DNA of 64,000 bases from Phycisphaerales bacterium (lineage in GTDB: Bacteria > Planctomycetota > Phycisphaerae > Phycisphaerales > UBA1924). The stretch spans positions 45,113 through 109,112 of the forward strand of contig JADYYE010000047.1 of the NCBI GenBank assembly GCA_020853815.1. The letters are read 5' to 3'. Below, piece after piece: positions 8,451 through 18,769 of this stretch (positions are counted from its first letter, which is position 1; every line of letters begins with the position of its first letter). The notes beneath the pieces were generated by a model. It was not told the origin of the DNA, did not search any database, and saw nothing but the letters and a program-made list of their open reading frames with translations. Both the position numbers and the translations under genes were made by a program.

Positions 8451-8546
8451 GAGCGGAGTCGTCCGTGGCGTTCCGAGGAGTTCAACGGGTCATCGCGACA
8501 CGCTGCTTCCGCGGAAGCTGGCGATCGCCCTAAGACACGTGGCACG

Positions 8547-9827
8547 CTATTTCAAGGAAAAGTGCCTCAGGCCCGCGAGCTTGGTCATCAGCTCGCCGCG
8601 GAAATCCGGGTGCGAGATGCTGATGAGTGCCTCGCCGCGCTGGCGAAGCGAGAGCCCCCACAGGTTTACGGCGCCGTATTCGGTGACGATCCAGTGAACG
8701 TGCCCACGGGTCGTGACGACGCCCGCGCCGGGGAGCAATTCGGGCGTGATGCGAGAGAGCTTGCCGCCAGAAGCGGTGGAGGGGATGGCGATGATCGCCT
8801 TGCCTCCGGGGCTGAGGGCGGCGCCGCGGATGAAGTCCATCTGCCCGCCGATGCCGGAGTAGATGCGGTGCCCGATCGAATCCGCGCACACCTGCCCGGT
8901 GAGATCGATCTGAAGCGCGGAGTTGATCGCGACCACCTTGGGGTTGCGCCGGATGATCGCGGTGTCGTTGGTGCGATCGCACCCGTGGAACTCGACGATG
9001 CAATTGTCGTCGACGAAGTCATACAGGCGACGCGAGCCCGAGCAGAACGACGTGACGATCCGCCCCGGGTGCACTTCCTTGTGCCGGTTGGTGATGACGC
9101 CCGCCTCAACCAGGTCGATCAGTCGATCGGAGAACATCTCGGTGTGAACGCCCAGGTCGTGCTTGTTTCCGAGACTGGAGAGCACGGCGTCGGGGATCGC
9201 GCCGATGCCCATCTGGAGCGTGCTCCCGTCCTCGATCAGATCGGCGACGATGCGCCCGATGCGCGCCTCGACCTCGGTCGGATCGCCCGGCGGGTGATCG
9301 GGCAGCTCGCGGCTGGAGCGGAAGGCGCAGGCGACGCGGGAAAGCGGGACGGCCGTGTTCCCGTGCGTGCGCGGGAACCGATCGTTGATCTCGGCGATCA
9401 CGATGGGCGCGGTGTCGACGGCGGCACGGGCCGCGTCGATCGACGTGCCCAGCGTGCACGACCCGTGCTTGTCGGGCGGCGAGAGCTGCACGAGCGCGGC
9501 GTCGATGCGGATGCGCCCGGAGGTGATGACGTCGGGAATGTCCGACAGGAACACCGGGATGAAGTCGGCGCGTCCGTCCTGGATCGCTTCGCGTGCGTCG
9601 GGCCCGGTGAAGAATGAGTACGACGTGATCCGCCCCGCGACCTCGCGTGCGAGGAACGCGGCCGAGCCCTCGGTGTGCAGGTGAAAGACGCGGACGTCGC
9701 GCAGGTCGGCGCGGGCGGCAAGCGCGCTCAGGAGCGGCGCGGGCGTTGCGGCGCTCCCGTGAACGAAGATGTTCATCCCGCTGCGGATGAAGGAGACGGC
9801 CTCTTCGGCGTTTCGGACGATGTTCAT
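8547..9827 (-). CDS. Acetyl-CoA hydrolase/transferase family CoA-transferase
   Basis: This 426-residue protein fits 4-hydroxybutyrate/acetate CoA-transferases. The motif GIGAIPDAVLSSLG and the following VHTEMFSD, whose Glu would form the glutamyl-CoA intermediate, are characteristic, as is the C-terminal SRITPELLPGAGVVTTRGHVHWIVTEYGAVNLWG. The frame opens earlier, and ATGs occur at 9833 and 9827. The ribosome site CCGGAGG abuts the former and sits six bases before the latter, so 9827 is preferred. It is divergent from the methylmalonyl-CoA mutase operon and may move CoA between acyl groups of the same pathway. The exact substrate cannot be read from sequence. Confidence 0.87.
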   Translation of the reverse strand: MNIVRNAEEAVSFIRSGMNIFVHGSAATPAPLLSALAARADLRDVRVFHLHTEGSAAFLAREVAGRITSYSFFTGPDAREAIQDGRADFIPVFLSDIPDVITSGRIRIDAALVQLSPPDKHGSCTLGTSIDAARAAVDTAPIVIAEINDRFPRTHGNTAVPLSRVACAFRSSRELPDHPPGDPTEVEARIGRIVADLIEDGSTLQMGIGAIPDAVLSSLGNKHDLGVHTEMFSDRLIDLVEAGVITNRHKEVHPGRIVTSFCSGSRRLYDFVDDNCIVEFHGCDRTNDTAIIRRNPKVVAINSALQIDLTGQVCADSIGHRIYSGIGGQMDFIRGAALSPGGKAIIAIPSTASGGKLSRITPELLPGAGVVTTRGHVHWIVTEYGAVNLWGLSLRQRGEALISISHPDFRGELMTKLAGLRHFSLK

Positions 9828-9999
9828 GTGCATCCTCCGGGCAAATGAGTTTTTGATCAGTCTAGCGCTCGACATGGAAGAATCCGCGCGCGACACGAAA
9901 GACTGTTCGATATCGGCGGACTATGCTGAAATGAGCGCGACGGAACTCCGCCGGGGCGCGATCTTCCGAGCCGTGCCGGCCGCGCCCGCGAGGTGCACG

Positions 10000-12138
10000 A
10001 TGCTCCCCCGTACCTTCGACATCTGCGAATCGTTCCCGAACGTGGACGAAGCCCAATGGCGCGCCCTGGTCGAGCAGGACCTGAACGGTGCGCCCTTTGA
10101 ACGCAAGCTCGTCACCCACACCTATGAAGGGCTTTACGTACAGCCGCTTTACACCGCGAGCGATTGGCGCCGCGCGGGCGACCCGTCGGGCTTCAGCGGA
10201 CTATCACCCTTCACGCGCGGCTCGCTCCCGCTCGATCATCAACTCCGCGGCTGGGACATCCGCCAGCAGCAAGACCACGCCGACCCGCGAGTGCTGAACG
10301 CGTCCATTCTCGAAGACCTCGCGGGAGGTGTCACCTCGATTCTCATTCGCTACGACGCCGCGGGACGGGCCGGGCTCGATCCCGATGACCCGGGCGCACG
10401 CGAACTCGCGGGCGTCGACGGCGCGATGATCGCGAGCGCGGACGATCTTTCCGCGGCGCTCCGTGGCGTGGAGCTCGGCATGATCTCCGTCGCGCTCGAA
10501 GCCGGCGCCGCCTTCATTCCCGCGGCGGCGCAGCTCAGCGCCGTGTGGGAGTCGGAGACGACCGAGCCCGCAAAGTGCCGCGGCGCATTCAACGCCGATC
10601 CGCTCGGCGTGCTGGCGCGCGAGGGGCACCTGCCCTGGCCGATCGCGGAGGGGCTCGCGCGAGCCGCGGACCTGGCGGCGTGGACCTCCGCGCGCTTCTC
10701 GAATGTCACGGCGATCCGCGTGGGCACCGCTCCGTATCACCACGCCGGCGCGACCGCGACCCAGGACCTGGCATTCTCGATGGCGACGGCGCTGGAGTAT
10801 CTGCGCGCGATGACGCGCGCGGGGCTGAGCGTCGACCAGGCGGCGGCACAGCTGCTCTTCAGCTACGCGGTCGGGACGCACCAGTTCCTGGCGATCGCCA
10901 AGCTCCGCGCGGCGCGACGCCTGTGGGGGCGCGTCGCGCAGGCGTGCGGCGTCGGGCTCGAAGGTCAGCGGATCAAGATGCACGTTCGACCCAGCAAACG
11001 CGTGCTGACGGCCCGCGATCCTTGGGTCAACATCCTGCGCAACAGCGTGTGCGTGTTCGCCGCCGCATTGGGTGGCGCCGACGCGATCGGGTCCGAACCC
11101 TTCGACGCCGCGATGGTCGCGCGCAGCCCCGAGCGGCGCAGCGGCACGCTGGCCCGCCGCATCGCGCGCAACACGCACCTGATCCTGCAGGAAGAGTGCC
11201 ACCTGCACCGGGTCGTCGACGCGCCGGGAGGGAGCTGGTACCTCGAGCGATTGACAGACGAAATCTGCGAGCGTGCGTGGGTGATCCTGCAGGCGATCGA
11301 GTCGCGCGGCGGGATGGCCCGGAGTCTCGAGGACGGCTGGGTCGCGCAGCAGATCGACACCGCCGCCCAGCCGCGTTGGCGCGATATCGCGACGCGAAAG
11401 GAGGCCCTGCTCGGCGTGAGCGAGTTCCCGAGCGTCGGCGAGCAGCGCCCCGAGCCATGCACCGTGAATCTCGAATCGCTCAGGCGTGAAGCCCGCGAGC
11501 GTGCGGCACGCCGGCGCGCCAAGCCGCTCCAGACATCGAGCGCCGGTGCGGTGTCGCCGGCGCGCGCCGACGCCATGAGCCAGCAGGCGTTCAATCTCGC
11601 CGCGCAGGGCGCGACGATCGGCGCGATCACCGCGATCCTGGGCAACGGCGGGCCGCCCGCGAGCATCCACGCGCTCGCGCCCCATCCCTTCTCCGAAACG
11701 TTCGAGCATCTTCGCGATGCGGCGGACGAATACGTCGCGGCGTGCGGGCGTCGCCCGCGCGTAGCGATCGTCAGCATCGGCTCACCCGCCGACCATCTGG
11801 CCCGCACCAACTACGCCAAAGGCTTCTTCGAGGCGGGCGGCTTTGAAGCGCACGCCGTGTCTGGAAACGCGGACCTGGCGCGGAGCGCGTCGGAGTTCGC
11901 CCATTCCGACGCGAGCATCGCGGTGATCTGTTCGAGCGACTCGCTCTACGCGACCATCGTCGCGACGCTGGCGCCGCTGCTCCACGCCGCGGGCGCGCGC
12001 ACCGTGATCCTCGCGGGCAACCCCGGATCGAGCGAGCCCGCCTATCGCGAAGCGGGCGTGGACCGTTTCATTTACATGCGCTGCGATGTCGTCAAGACGC
12101 TGTCCGAACTCCTCGTGCAGGAAGGAGTGTCGCTGTGA
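10000..12138 (+). CDS. mutA: Methylmalonyl-CoA mutase small (non-catalytic) subunit
   Basis: This 712-residue subunit forms a heterodimer with the product of the next gene, interconverting methylmalonyl-CoA and succinyl-CoA. It has the mutase barrel region (for example [26 protein letters not shown]) and a C-terminal cobalamin-domain fold ([20 protein letters not shown]) that lacks the DXHXXG cobalt ligand, as expected for the small subunit. The frame is open from 9769, but homology begins at [20 protein letters not shown] and the ATG at 10000 has GAGG six bases upstream. It overlaps the large-subunit gene (GTGA), so translation is coupled. Confidence 0.92.
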   Translation: MLPRTFDICESFPNVDEAQWRALVEQDLNGAPFERKLVTHTYEGLYVQPLYTASDWRRAGDPSGFSGLSPFTRGSLPLDHQLRGWDIRQQQDHADPRVLNASILEDLAGGVTSILIRYDAAGRAGLDPDDPGARELAGVDGAMIASADDLSAALRGVELGMISVALEAGAAFIPAAAQLSAVWESETTEPAKCRGAFNADPLGVLAREGHLPWPIAEGLARAADLAAWTSARFSNVTAIRVGTAPYHHAGATATQDLAFSMATALEYLRAMTRAGLSVDQAAAQLLFSYAVGTHQFLAIAKLRAARRLWGRVAQACGVGLEGQRIKMHVRPSKRVLTARDPWVNILRNSVCVFAAALGGADAIGSEPFDAAMVARSPERRSGTLARRIARNTHLILQEECHLHRVVDAPGGSWYLERLTDEICERAWVILQAIESRGGMARSLEDGWVAQQIDTAAQPRWRDIATRKEALLGVSEFPSVGEQRPEPCTVNLESLRREARERAARRRAKPLQTSSAGAVSPARADAMSQQAFNLAAQGATIGAITAILGNGGPPASIHALAPHPFSETFEHLRDAADEYVAACGRRPRVAIVSIGSPADHLARTNYAKGFFEAGGFEAHAVSGNADLARSASEFAHSDASIAVICSSDSLYATIVATLAPLLHAAGARTVILAGNPGSSEPAYREAGVDRFIYMRCDVVKTLSELLVQEGVSL

Positions 12139-14363
12139 ACGCCGCTCAACCAGGCGCGATCATCCCGAACTTCGCTGATATCCCCTTACACGCGCCGGGC
12201 GCACCCGTCGACGAGCGGACCTGGACCGACGCGGTGCGTCGGGCGACGGGTCGCACGCCGGAGCAACTCTCGTGGCGCACGCCCGAGGGGCTCGTGATCA
12301 AGCCCGAGTATCACGCGAGCGACCTCGACGCGGTGCGTCATCTTGCGACCATGCCCGGGCTTCCGCCGTTCGCTCGCGGGCCGTACGCGACGATGTATGT
12401 TCTGAAGCCTTGGACCGTGCGCCAATACGCCGGCTTCAGCACCGCGGAGGCGAGCAACGCGTTCTATCGCGCCAACCTGGCAGCGGGCCAGAAGGGTCTT
12501 TCGGTCGCGTTCGACCTCGCGACGCACCGTGGCTATGACAGCGACCATCCGCGGGCCGCGGGCGATGTTGGAATGGCAGGGGTCGCGATCGATTCTGTGC
12601 TCGATATGGAGCGATTGTTCGAGGGCATCCCGCTCGGACAGATCAGCGTGTCGATGACGATGAACGGCGCGGTGCTCCCCGTGCTCGCGATGTACATCGT
12701 TGCGGCGGAGCGCCAGGGCGTGAAGCCCGGGCAGCTGTCGGGCACGATCCAGAACGACATCCTCAAGGAGTTCATGGTCCGCAACACATACATCTATCCT
12801 CCCGCGCCGAGCATGAAGATCATCGGCGACGTGTTCGCGTTCTGCGCCGCGAAGATGCCGAAGTTCAACAGCATCTCGATCAGCGGCTACCACATGCAGG
12901 AGGCGGGCGCCACGGCGGACATCGAGCTGGCGTACACGCTCGCCGACGGGCTTGAATACGTGCGCACCGGCGTGGCACGCGGCCTGGATGTCGACGACTT
13001 CGCGCCGCGTCTCAGCTTCTTCTGGGCGATCGGCGAGCACTTCTTCATGGAGATCGCCAAGCTTCGGGCGGCACGCCTGCTCTGGGCGCGCCTCATGAAA
13101 ACGTTCAACCCCAAGAACCCGCGCAGCCTCTCCCTCCGCACGCACAGCCAGACCAGCGGCTGGAGCCTGACCGCCCAGGACGTGTACAACAACGTGGTGC
13201 GCACCTGCGTCGAGGCGATGGCCGCCACGCAGGGGCACACGCAGAGCCTCCACACCAACGCGCTCGACGAGGCGCTGGCGCTGCCCACGGACTTCTCCGC
13301 GCGCATCGCGCGAAATACCCAGCTGTTCCTGCAGATGGAGACCGATACATGCCGCGTCATCGACCCTTGGGGCGGCTCGTATTACGTCGAGCGCCTCACG
13401 CACGACCTGGCCTGCCGCGCGTGGGCCCACATCATTGAGATCGAGGACCTGGGCGGCATGGCCAAGGCGATCGAGGCCGGCATCCCCAAGCTCCGAATCG
13501 AAGAGGCCGCGGCCGCCACGCAGGCCCGCATCGATTCCGGCTCGCAGACGGTCGTCGGGGTGAACCGATTCAAGCCGCAGCGCGATGAAGCGATCGACGT
13601 GCTGAAAATCGACAACACCGCCGTCCGCGAGGCGCAGGTCGCACGTCTGCAAGACCTGAAGAGCAAGCGCGATGCGTCCGTCGTGAGCCGGGCGCTCGAC
13701 ACGCTGACCAACGCGGCCAAGAGCGGCCAGGGGAACTTGCTCGAACTCGCGGTCGACGCCGCACGCGCGATGGCGACCGTCGGCGAAATCTCGCTCGCGC
13801 TCGAAATGGTCTTCGGGCGACACGAGGCCGTCGTACGCTCGATGCAGGGTGTTTACATGAAAGAGTCCGCTGAAAAGGGAACGATCGAAAGCATCCGCGC
13901 CCGCGTCGCGTCGTTCGAGAAACGCGAGGGACGCCGGCCGCGAATCCTCGTCGCCAAGATGGGGCAGGACGGGCACGACCGCGGACAAAAAGTCGTCGCG
14001 TCCGCCTACGCTGACATGGGCTTCGATGTCGACATCGGCCCGTTGTTCCAGACGCCCGAAGAGGTCGCAAGACAGGCGATCGAAAACGACGTCCACGTCG
14101 TCGGTGTGTCGTCGCTCGCCGCCGGGCACCTGACGCTCGTGCCCGCGTTGCGCGCGGCGCTCGATCAGGGCGGGCGCGCCGACATCCTCATCGTCGTCGG
14201 CGGCGTCATTCCCCCGCAGGACTACGACGCGCTCTACGCCGCCGGCGTCTCCGCGATCTTCGGCCCCGGCACCGTCATCAGCTCGGCGGCGGCGCGCGTG
14301 CTGGATGAACTCGAGCGAACCGAGCAACCCAAGGCGCGTACGCATTCCGCGGAGGGGCGATGA
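12135..14363 (+). CDS. mutB: Methylmalonyl-CoA mutase large (catalytic) subunit
   Basis: This 742-residue B12 enzyme has an N-terminal mutase barrel ([46 protein letters not shown]) and a C-terminal cobalamin-binding domain with [21 protein letters not shown], in which the DXHXXG histidine ligates cobalt. It starts with GTG overlapping the mutA stop and ends overlapping the meaB start. With the epimerase and carboxyltransferase downstream it forms a propionyl-CoA to succinyl-CoA route or its reverse. Identity is essentially certain from the domain content. Confidence 0.97.
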   Translation: MNAAQPGAIIPNFADIPLHAPGAPVDERTWTDAVRRATGRTPEQLSWRTPEGLVIKPEYHASDLDAVRHLATMPGLPPFARGPYATMYVLKPWTVRQYAGFSTAEASNAFYRANLAAGQKGLSVAFDLATHRGYDSDHPRAAGDVGMAGVAIDSVLDMERLFEGIPLGQISVSMTMNGAVLPVLAMYIVAAERQGVKPGQLSGTIQNDILKEFMVRNTYIYPPAPSMKIIGDVFAFCAAKMPKFNSISISGYHMQEAGATADIELAYTLADGLEYVRTGVARGLDVDDFAPRLSFFWAIGEHFFMEIAKLRAARLLWARLMKTFNPKNPRSLSLRTHSQTSGWSLTAQDVYNNVVRTCVEAMAATQGHTQSLHTNALDEALALPTDFSARIARNTQLFLQMETDTCRVIDPWGGSYYVERLTHDLACRAWAHIIEIEDLGGMAKAIEAGIPKLRIEEAAAATQARIDSGSQTVVGVNRFKPQRDEAIDVLKIDNTAVREAQVARLQDLKSKRDASVVSRALDTLTNAAKSGQGNLLELAVDAARAMATVGEISLALEMVFGRHEAVVRSMQGVYMKESAEKGTIESIRARVASFEKREGRRPRILVAKMGQDGHDRGQKVVASAYADMGFDVDIGPLFQTPEEVARQAIENDVHVVGVSSLAAGHLTLVPALRAALDQGGRADILIVVGGVIPPQDYDALYAAGVSAIFGPGTVISSAAARVLDELERTEQPKARTHSAEGR

Positions 14364-15481
14364 GCAACCCCGCTCCCCGCGAGGGCGAGGCCCCGCGCTT
14401 CGGCGTGTCGGTCGCCAGAGCGGGCCAGGGCGCCAGCGCGTCGGCATCCGCACGCCCCGCGCGCCAGGAACTGAGCGTCGATGACTTCGCCCGCGGCGTG
14501 CTCGCGGCGGATCGGTCCGTGCTCGGGCGCGCGATCTCGCTCGTCGAGTCCACCAAGCCCTCGGACGAGGCCGTCGCCCAGGAGGTGCTCACGCGACTGC
14601 TTCCCGGCACGGGACGCGCGATGCGCATCGGCGTCACGGGCATGCCCGGGGCGGGAAAGTCAACGTTCATCGAGAAACTCGGCTCGATGCTCACCGAGCG
14701 CGGTCATCGCGTCGCGGTACTGGCGATCGATCCCTCCAGCCGCGTGTCGGGCGGCTCGATCCTGGGCGATCGCACGCGGATGGGCAGGCTGTCGAGCGAT
14801 CCGCGTGCGTTTATCCGTCCCTCCCCCAGCGGCGGCACGCTCGGCGGCATCGCGCGCAAGACACGCGAGGCGATGTTTGTGTGCGAGGCCGCGGGGTTCG
14901 ATATCGTGCTGATCGAAACCGTGGGCGTGGGGCAGAGCGAGACCGCGATCGCGGACATGAGCGACGTCGTCGTGGCGCTGGCGATCCCGGGCGCTGGCGA
15001 TGAACTGCAGGGAATCAAGCGCGGGTTGCTCGAGCTGGTCGACCTCATCGTGGTGAACAAGGCCGAGGGCGAGAATGCCGCGAAAGCGCGAACGGCGGCG
15101 GCGGAATACGCGGCGGCCGCCCGCGTCATGCGAGGCGATGACGCGCACTCCGCGGTCTCCGTGCTGACGTGCAGCGCCCTGACGGGCGACGGCGTGTGGC
15201 GCGTCTTTGAGGACGTGCAGTCGCGATTCGAACGACTTCGAGCATCGGGCGCGATCGAGGCGCGCCGACGCGCCCAGGATCGTCATTGGCTCCGCGCTCT
15301 CCTGCACGAGCGGCTGGATCGCCTGCTGCTCGACCTCCCCGGCGCCAGGGCCGCCATGACCCAGGCCGAGGGCGATGTGATCGAGGGGCGAACGCCGCCC
15401 GTGCTCGCGGTCGAGCGAGTGATCACGGCGCTGCGCGAGGAGCTGCGTGCCGCGCCGCAAACCCATATTGACGGACACTGA
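14360..15481 (+). CDS. meaB: MeaB/ArgK-type G-protein chaperone of methylmalonyl-CoA mutase
   Basis: This 373-residue GTPase has Walker [10 protein letters not shown] near residue 93, the [18 protein letters not shown] segment and the ETVGVGQSE motif of MeaB, and the guanine-specificity motif VNKAEGEN. Family members load and protect the B12 cofactor of methylmalonyl-CoA mutase. About 60 N-terminal residues before the GTPase core are low-complexity and poorly conserved. Its ATGA overlap with mutB supports this assignment over a lysine/arginine transport role, an old and incorrect label for the family. Confidence 0.94.
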   Translation: MSNPAPREGEAPRFGVSVARAGQGASASASARPARQELSVDDFARGVLAADRSVLGRAISLVESTKPSDEAVAQEVLTRLLPGTGRAMRIGVTGMPGAGKSTFIEKLGSMLTERGHRVAVLAIDPSSRVSGGSILGDRTRMGRLSSDPRAFIRPSPSGGTLGGIARKTREAMFVCEAAGFDIVLIETVGVGQSETAIADMSDVVVALAIPGAGDELQGIKRGLLELVDLIVVNKAEGENAAKARTAAAEYAAAARVMRGDDAHSAVSVLTCSALTGDGVWRVFEDVQSRFERLRASGAIEARRRAQDRHWLRALLHERLDRLLLDLPGARAAMTQAEGDVIEGRTPPVLAVERVITALREELRAAPQTHIDGH

Positions 15482-15705
15482 ACACGGGCTCTCCGCACGC
15501 CGTCCGAATGAAATGCGAAGCGGATCGTCGTGGGCGACGAATCGTTGAAAACCACTACAAACAACGACGAGTTCAGGGATTCTGCGGAGCGGTGGCCTAT
15601 CATGCGATCGGCCACGGAGTTGGCGATTCGGTTTCGAATTCTCTGCTCCGCCAAAGCACTCGCACGGAATGCGAACGGTCGGCCGCCTGACTTGGGAGAT
15701 CTTCC

Positions 15706-16146
15706 ATGATCCAGGCCCAAGGCGTCAATCACATCGGGATCGCCGTCCGGTCGCTGGACGCGCAGCGGGATTTCTATGAGCGGGTCCTCGGCGCTCGGTT
15801 CGAGGGCGTGCAGACGGTTCCCGATCAGAAGGTTCGCGTCGCGTTCTACGCACTCGGCCCGATCGAATGCCCCGTCCGCCTCGAACTCCTCGAACCCACC
15901 AGCCCCGATTCAACCATCGCTCAGTTCATCGAGAAGCGTGGCGAGGGTCTGCACCACGTCGCCTACACCGTTGGTGATCTTGCCGTCCGGCTGGAGGCAC
16001 TCAAGGCTGGCAACATCCGTCTCATCGACGAACGCCCGCGCGCCGGGGCCCACGATTCGTCGATCGCGTTCCTTCACCCCAAGGCTTCCATGGGCGTGCT
16101 GACCGAACTCTGCCAGCCCGCCGTAGTGCATTCCCGCGAGCCTTGA
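15706..16146 (+). CDS. mce: Methylmalonyl-CoA epimerase
   Basis: This 146-residue protein of the vicinal-oxygen-chelate fold equilibrates the R and S forms of methylmalonyl-CoA. The expected metal ligands are visible: His in VNHIGIAV near the start, Glu in RLELLEP, His in GLHHVAY and Glu in LTELCQ. Length matches the family. It follows meaB after 224 bases, in which I see no gene, so it may have its own promoter. Context with mutAB and the carboxyltransferase fixes the function well. Confidence 0.93.
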   Translation: MIQAQGVNHIGIAVRSLDAQRDFYERVLGARFEGVQTVPDQKVRVAFYALGPIECPVRLELLEPTSPDSTIAQFIEKRGEGLHHVAYTVGDLAVRLEALKAGNIRLIDERPRAGAHDSSIAFLHPKASMGVLTELCQPAVVHSREP

Positions 16147-16222
16147 CCAGACCACGGTCAAAGCCCCGCGCTCCGCACCGAGCTCAATCACTCTCCGCGT
16201 TCTTCGTGAGAAAGGGTCATTC

Positions 16223-17836
16223 GTGAGCAACGCCACCACGCCGAACACTCCCTCCGCCGCGCCCGTTATGCCCCCCAAGGCTCCGACCCCCATCTCGATG
16301 GCCGAGCGTCTCGCCGAACTCAAGAAGCGCCGCGACGTGCTGATGCTGGGCGGCGGCGCCGACCGCATCGCCAAGCACCACGCCGCCGGAAACCTCACCG
16401 CGCGCGAGCGCATCGACGCCCTGCTCGACAACGCCTCGTTCCACGAACGCGACGGCTTCGCAAAGCACCGCTGCACCACCTTCGGCATGGACGGCAAGGA
16501 CTTCCCCGCCGACGGCGTGGTCACCGGCTCGGGCACCATCGACAAGCGCCTCGTCCACCTGGCCAGCCAGGACTTCACCGTCGGCGGCGGCGCGCTGGGC
16601 GAGGTTCACGGCGACAAGATCGTCGAGATGATGAAGATGAGCCAGAAGACCGGCACCCCCTTCATCTTCATCAACGACTCGGGCGGCGCCCGCATCCAGG
16701 AGGGCATCGATTCCCTCGGCGCCTACGGCCGCGTCTTCTATCACAACACGCTTCTCTCCGGCCTCGTGCCCCAGATATCGCTGATCTGCGGCCCGTGCGC
16801 GGGCGGCGCCGCCTACAGCCCCGCGCTCACCGACTTCGTCATCCAGACGCGCCGGGCTCAGATGTTCATCACCGGCCCGCAGGTCATCAAGCAGGTCACC
16901 CGTGAAAACGTCAGCGCCGAAGAGCTCGGCGGCGCCGAGGCCCACATGCACTACTCCGGCAACATCCACTTCATCGCCGAGGACGACAAGCACGCCGCGG
17001 CCCTCTGCCGTCGACTGCTCTCGTTCCTCCCGTCGAACAACATGGAGGACCCGCCGCGTCTGGCTTTCCCGGGCGACATCGGCACGGACGACTCGATCGG
17101 CGAGATCCTCCCCGCGGATCCCCGCCGAACCTACGATGTCCACAACGTCATCCAGCGCTTGGTGGACAACGACGATTTCCTCGAGGTCCAGGCCGGCTTC
17201 GCCGGGAGCATGGTGATCGGCTTCGGACGGATCGCCGGGCGCAGCGTCGGCATCGTCGCCAACAATCCGGGCGTCAAGGCCGGCTCGCTCGACATCGACT
17301 CCAGCGACAAGGCCTCGCGCTTCATCCGCTTCTGCAACGCCTTCAACATCCCGATCCTCACGCTCGTCGACACCCCCGGCTATTTCCCCGGCGTGCAGCA
17401 GGAATACGGCGGAATCATCCGCCACGGCGCCAAGCTCCTCTTCAGCTACTCCGCCGCCACCGTGCCCAAGATCACCATCATCCTCCGCAAGGCCTTCGGC
17501 GGCGCCTACGTCGCGATGGCCAGCAAAGACCTCGGCACCGACGCGGTCGCCGCCTGGCCGACCGCCGAGATCGCCGTCATGGGCGCCGAGGCGGCGGTCG
17601 AGGTCATCTTCAAGCGTGAGCTCGCCGAGGCCAAGGACCGCGCCGCCAAGCGCGCCGAACTCACCGACCTGTACCGCAGCACCTTCTCCAATCCCTTCGT
17701 CGCCGCGGGGCGCCGCATGGTCGACGACATCATCGCCCCAGGCGAGACCAAGAAGTACATCGCTCGCGCGCTCGACGAACTCCAGACCAAACGAGAACTC
17801 CGCCCCGAAAAGAAGCACGGCCTGATCCCGCTGTAG
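16223..17836 (+). CDS. Propionyl-CoA carboxylase/methylmalonyl-CoA decarboxylase carboxyltransferase subunit
   Basis: This 537-residue carboxyltransferase has the two crotonase-like halves of PccB/MmdA. Visible motifs are FINDSGGARIQEG, CGPCAGGAAYSPALTDF, VDTPGYFPGVQQEYGGIIRHGAKLL and ITIILRKAFGGAYVAMASKDLGTDAVAAWP. It transfers CO2 between a biotin carrier and an acyl-CoA. The start is GTG at 16223; the first 25 residues are Pro/Ala-rich. The two genes that follow (an OadG-like small protein and a biotin-carrier-like protein) look like part of the same complex. No biotin carboxylase and no Na+-pump beta subunit lie in the window, so carboxylase versus decarboxylase cannot be decided. Confidence 0.9.
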   Translation: MSNATTPNTPSAAPVMPPKAPTPISMAERLAELKKRRDVLMLGGGADRIAKHHAAGNLTARERIDALLDNASFHERDGFAKHRCTTFGMDGKDFPADGVVTGSGTIDKRLVHLASQDFTVGGGALGEVHGDKIVEMMKMSQKTGTPFIFINDSGGARIQEGIDSLGAYGRVFYHNTLLSGLVPQISLICGPCAGGAAYSPALTDFVIQTRRAQMFITGPQVIKQVTRENVSAEELGGAEAHMHYSGNIHFIAEDDKHAAALCRRLLSFLPSNNMEDPPRLAFPGDIGTDDSIGEILPADPRRTYDVHNVIQRLVDNDDFLEVQAGFAGSMVIGFGRIAGRSVGIVANNPGVKAGSLDIDSSDKASRFIRFCNAFNIPILTLVDTPGYFPGVQQEYGGIIRHGAKLLFSYSAATVPKITIILRKAFGGAYVAMASKDLGTDAVAAWPTAEIAVMGAEAAVEVIFKRELAEAKDRAAKRAELTDLYRSTFSNPFVAAGRRMVDDIIAPGETKKYIARALDELQTKRELRPEKKHGLIPL

Positions 17837-17898
17837 CCGACCCACACACCCGCGCATCCGCGCCCGCGATCTCCATTCACCCCCTCCTCCGCACAGCC

Positions 17899-18132
17899 AT
17901 GCCAACCACCCACGCACCACCACGACACTCCATCCCGCCGCACCACCTCAAAGCGATCCAGGCGGTCGTCACGCTGGTCGCCGGCCCGCGCGCCACCATC
18001 ACCCACGTCCGCCCGCTCAGCCAGCCGGTCCACACGTCGAAGCTCTCGCCGTGGCAGCAGTCGGCTCGCCGGGCTTCGATGGAGTATCACGATCCACGCC
18101 CGGCCAGGCGCGGCTGGCGCGCGGGCCCGTGA
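17899..18132 (+). CDS. Small OadG-like protein without membrane anchor (tentative)
   Basis: This 77-residue reading frame lies between the carboxyltransferase and biotin-carrier genes. Its middle (HHLKAIQAVVTLVAGPRATITHVRP) and end (LSPWQQSARRASMEYHDPR) resemble the C-terminal part of OadG/delta subunits of decarboxylases, where a short helix is followed by an RI-x-x-I strand and a W...GR/SAR...H motif. The usual N-terminal transmembrane helix is absent. The ATG at 17899 has no clear ribosome site. OadG-type subunits hold carboxyltransferase and biotin carrier together. The assignment rests on pattern and position and is uncertain. Confidence 0.5.
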   Translation: MPTTHAPPRHSIPPHHLKAIQAVVTLVAGPRATITHVRPLSQPVHTSKLSPWQQSARRASMEYHDPRPARRGWRAGP

Positions 18133-18214
18133 ACCCGAACGAGAAGCCGATCACCTCAACGATCGCCATCACGCCCGCAGTCCCGCACACCAAGCTCGCA
18201 CGCGAGAGAACGAC

Positions 18215-18751
18215 ATGAAGCTTCACGTCACCATCGAGAGCCAGACCTACGAAGTCGAAGTCGACGTGGTTGATCCCAACGCGTCTCTCGCCTCGGCCGA
18301 CCTTCGCGTGCAGAGCGCCCCCGTCGTCGCGCCGCCCAAAGCGCCCGCCGGACGCATGATCATGCCCGGGATGAACGGCAATGGAAATGGCTCCAAGCCC
18401 GCGCCCCATGTGCAGCCCACGCTCGTCACGACCGAGGCCGCGCCCGTGCTCGTCGGCCCGCCCGAGCCGCCGTTGCCGCCCAAGCCCGCGTGGCACGGTC
18501 TTGGTGTCGGCGCGCCGGGCGAAGTCTGCAGCCCGATCCCCGGCATCATTACCAACGTGAACGTCAAGGTGGGCGACGCTGTCAAAGCCTACGACCCCAT
18601 CGTCGTGATCGAGATCGCCCGCAAGTACGTGAGCGATGATCGCCCGATGACCGGCACGGTGCGAGCGCTCGTCGGCGGCACCGTGAAAGACCTGCTCGTG
18701 CAGAAGGGCGATGCCGTCGAAGCCGGACGCGTGCTCGCCCGCATCGCCTGA
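18215..18751 (+). CDS. Biotin/lipoyl-attachment-domain carrier protein with atypical attachment motif
   Basis: This 178-residue protein has a short N-terminal strand-rich segment, a Pro/Ala linker, and a C-terminal biotinyl-type domain (about 101-178) recognisable from SPIPGIITNVNVKVGDAVKAYDPIVVIE and GTVKDLLVQKGDAVEAGRVLARI. In ordinary carriers the two halves are joined by AMKM, whose lysine receives biotin. Here the corresponding residues are ARKY (Lys137), followed by about eight extra residues. The lysine is present but both methionines are missing. No frameshift explains it, because the other frames hit stops. It probably belongs with the upstream carboxyltransferase. Confidence 0.75.
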   Translation: MKLHVTIESQTYEVEVDVVDPNASLASADLRVQSAPVVAPPKAPAGRMIMPGMNGNGNGSKPAPHVQPTLVTTEAAPVLVGPPEPPLPPKPAWHGLGVGAPGEVCSPIPGIITNVNVKVGDAVKAYDPIVVIEIARKYVSDDRPMTGTVRALVGGTVKDLLVQKGDAVEAGRVLARIA

Positions 18752-18769
18752 TCGCGTGGGCCACCCGGA

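Noticed and set aside
12186..14453. 755-codon minus-strand open frame opposite the mutase large subunit
   Set aside because: Shadow frame with no motif and an Arg/Ala/Val-rich composition.
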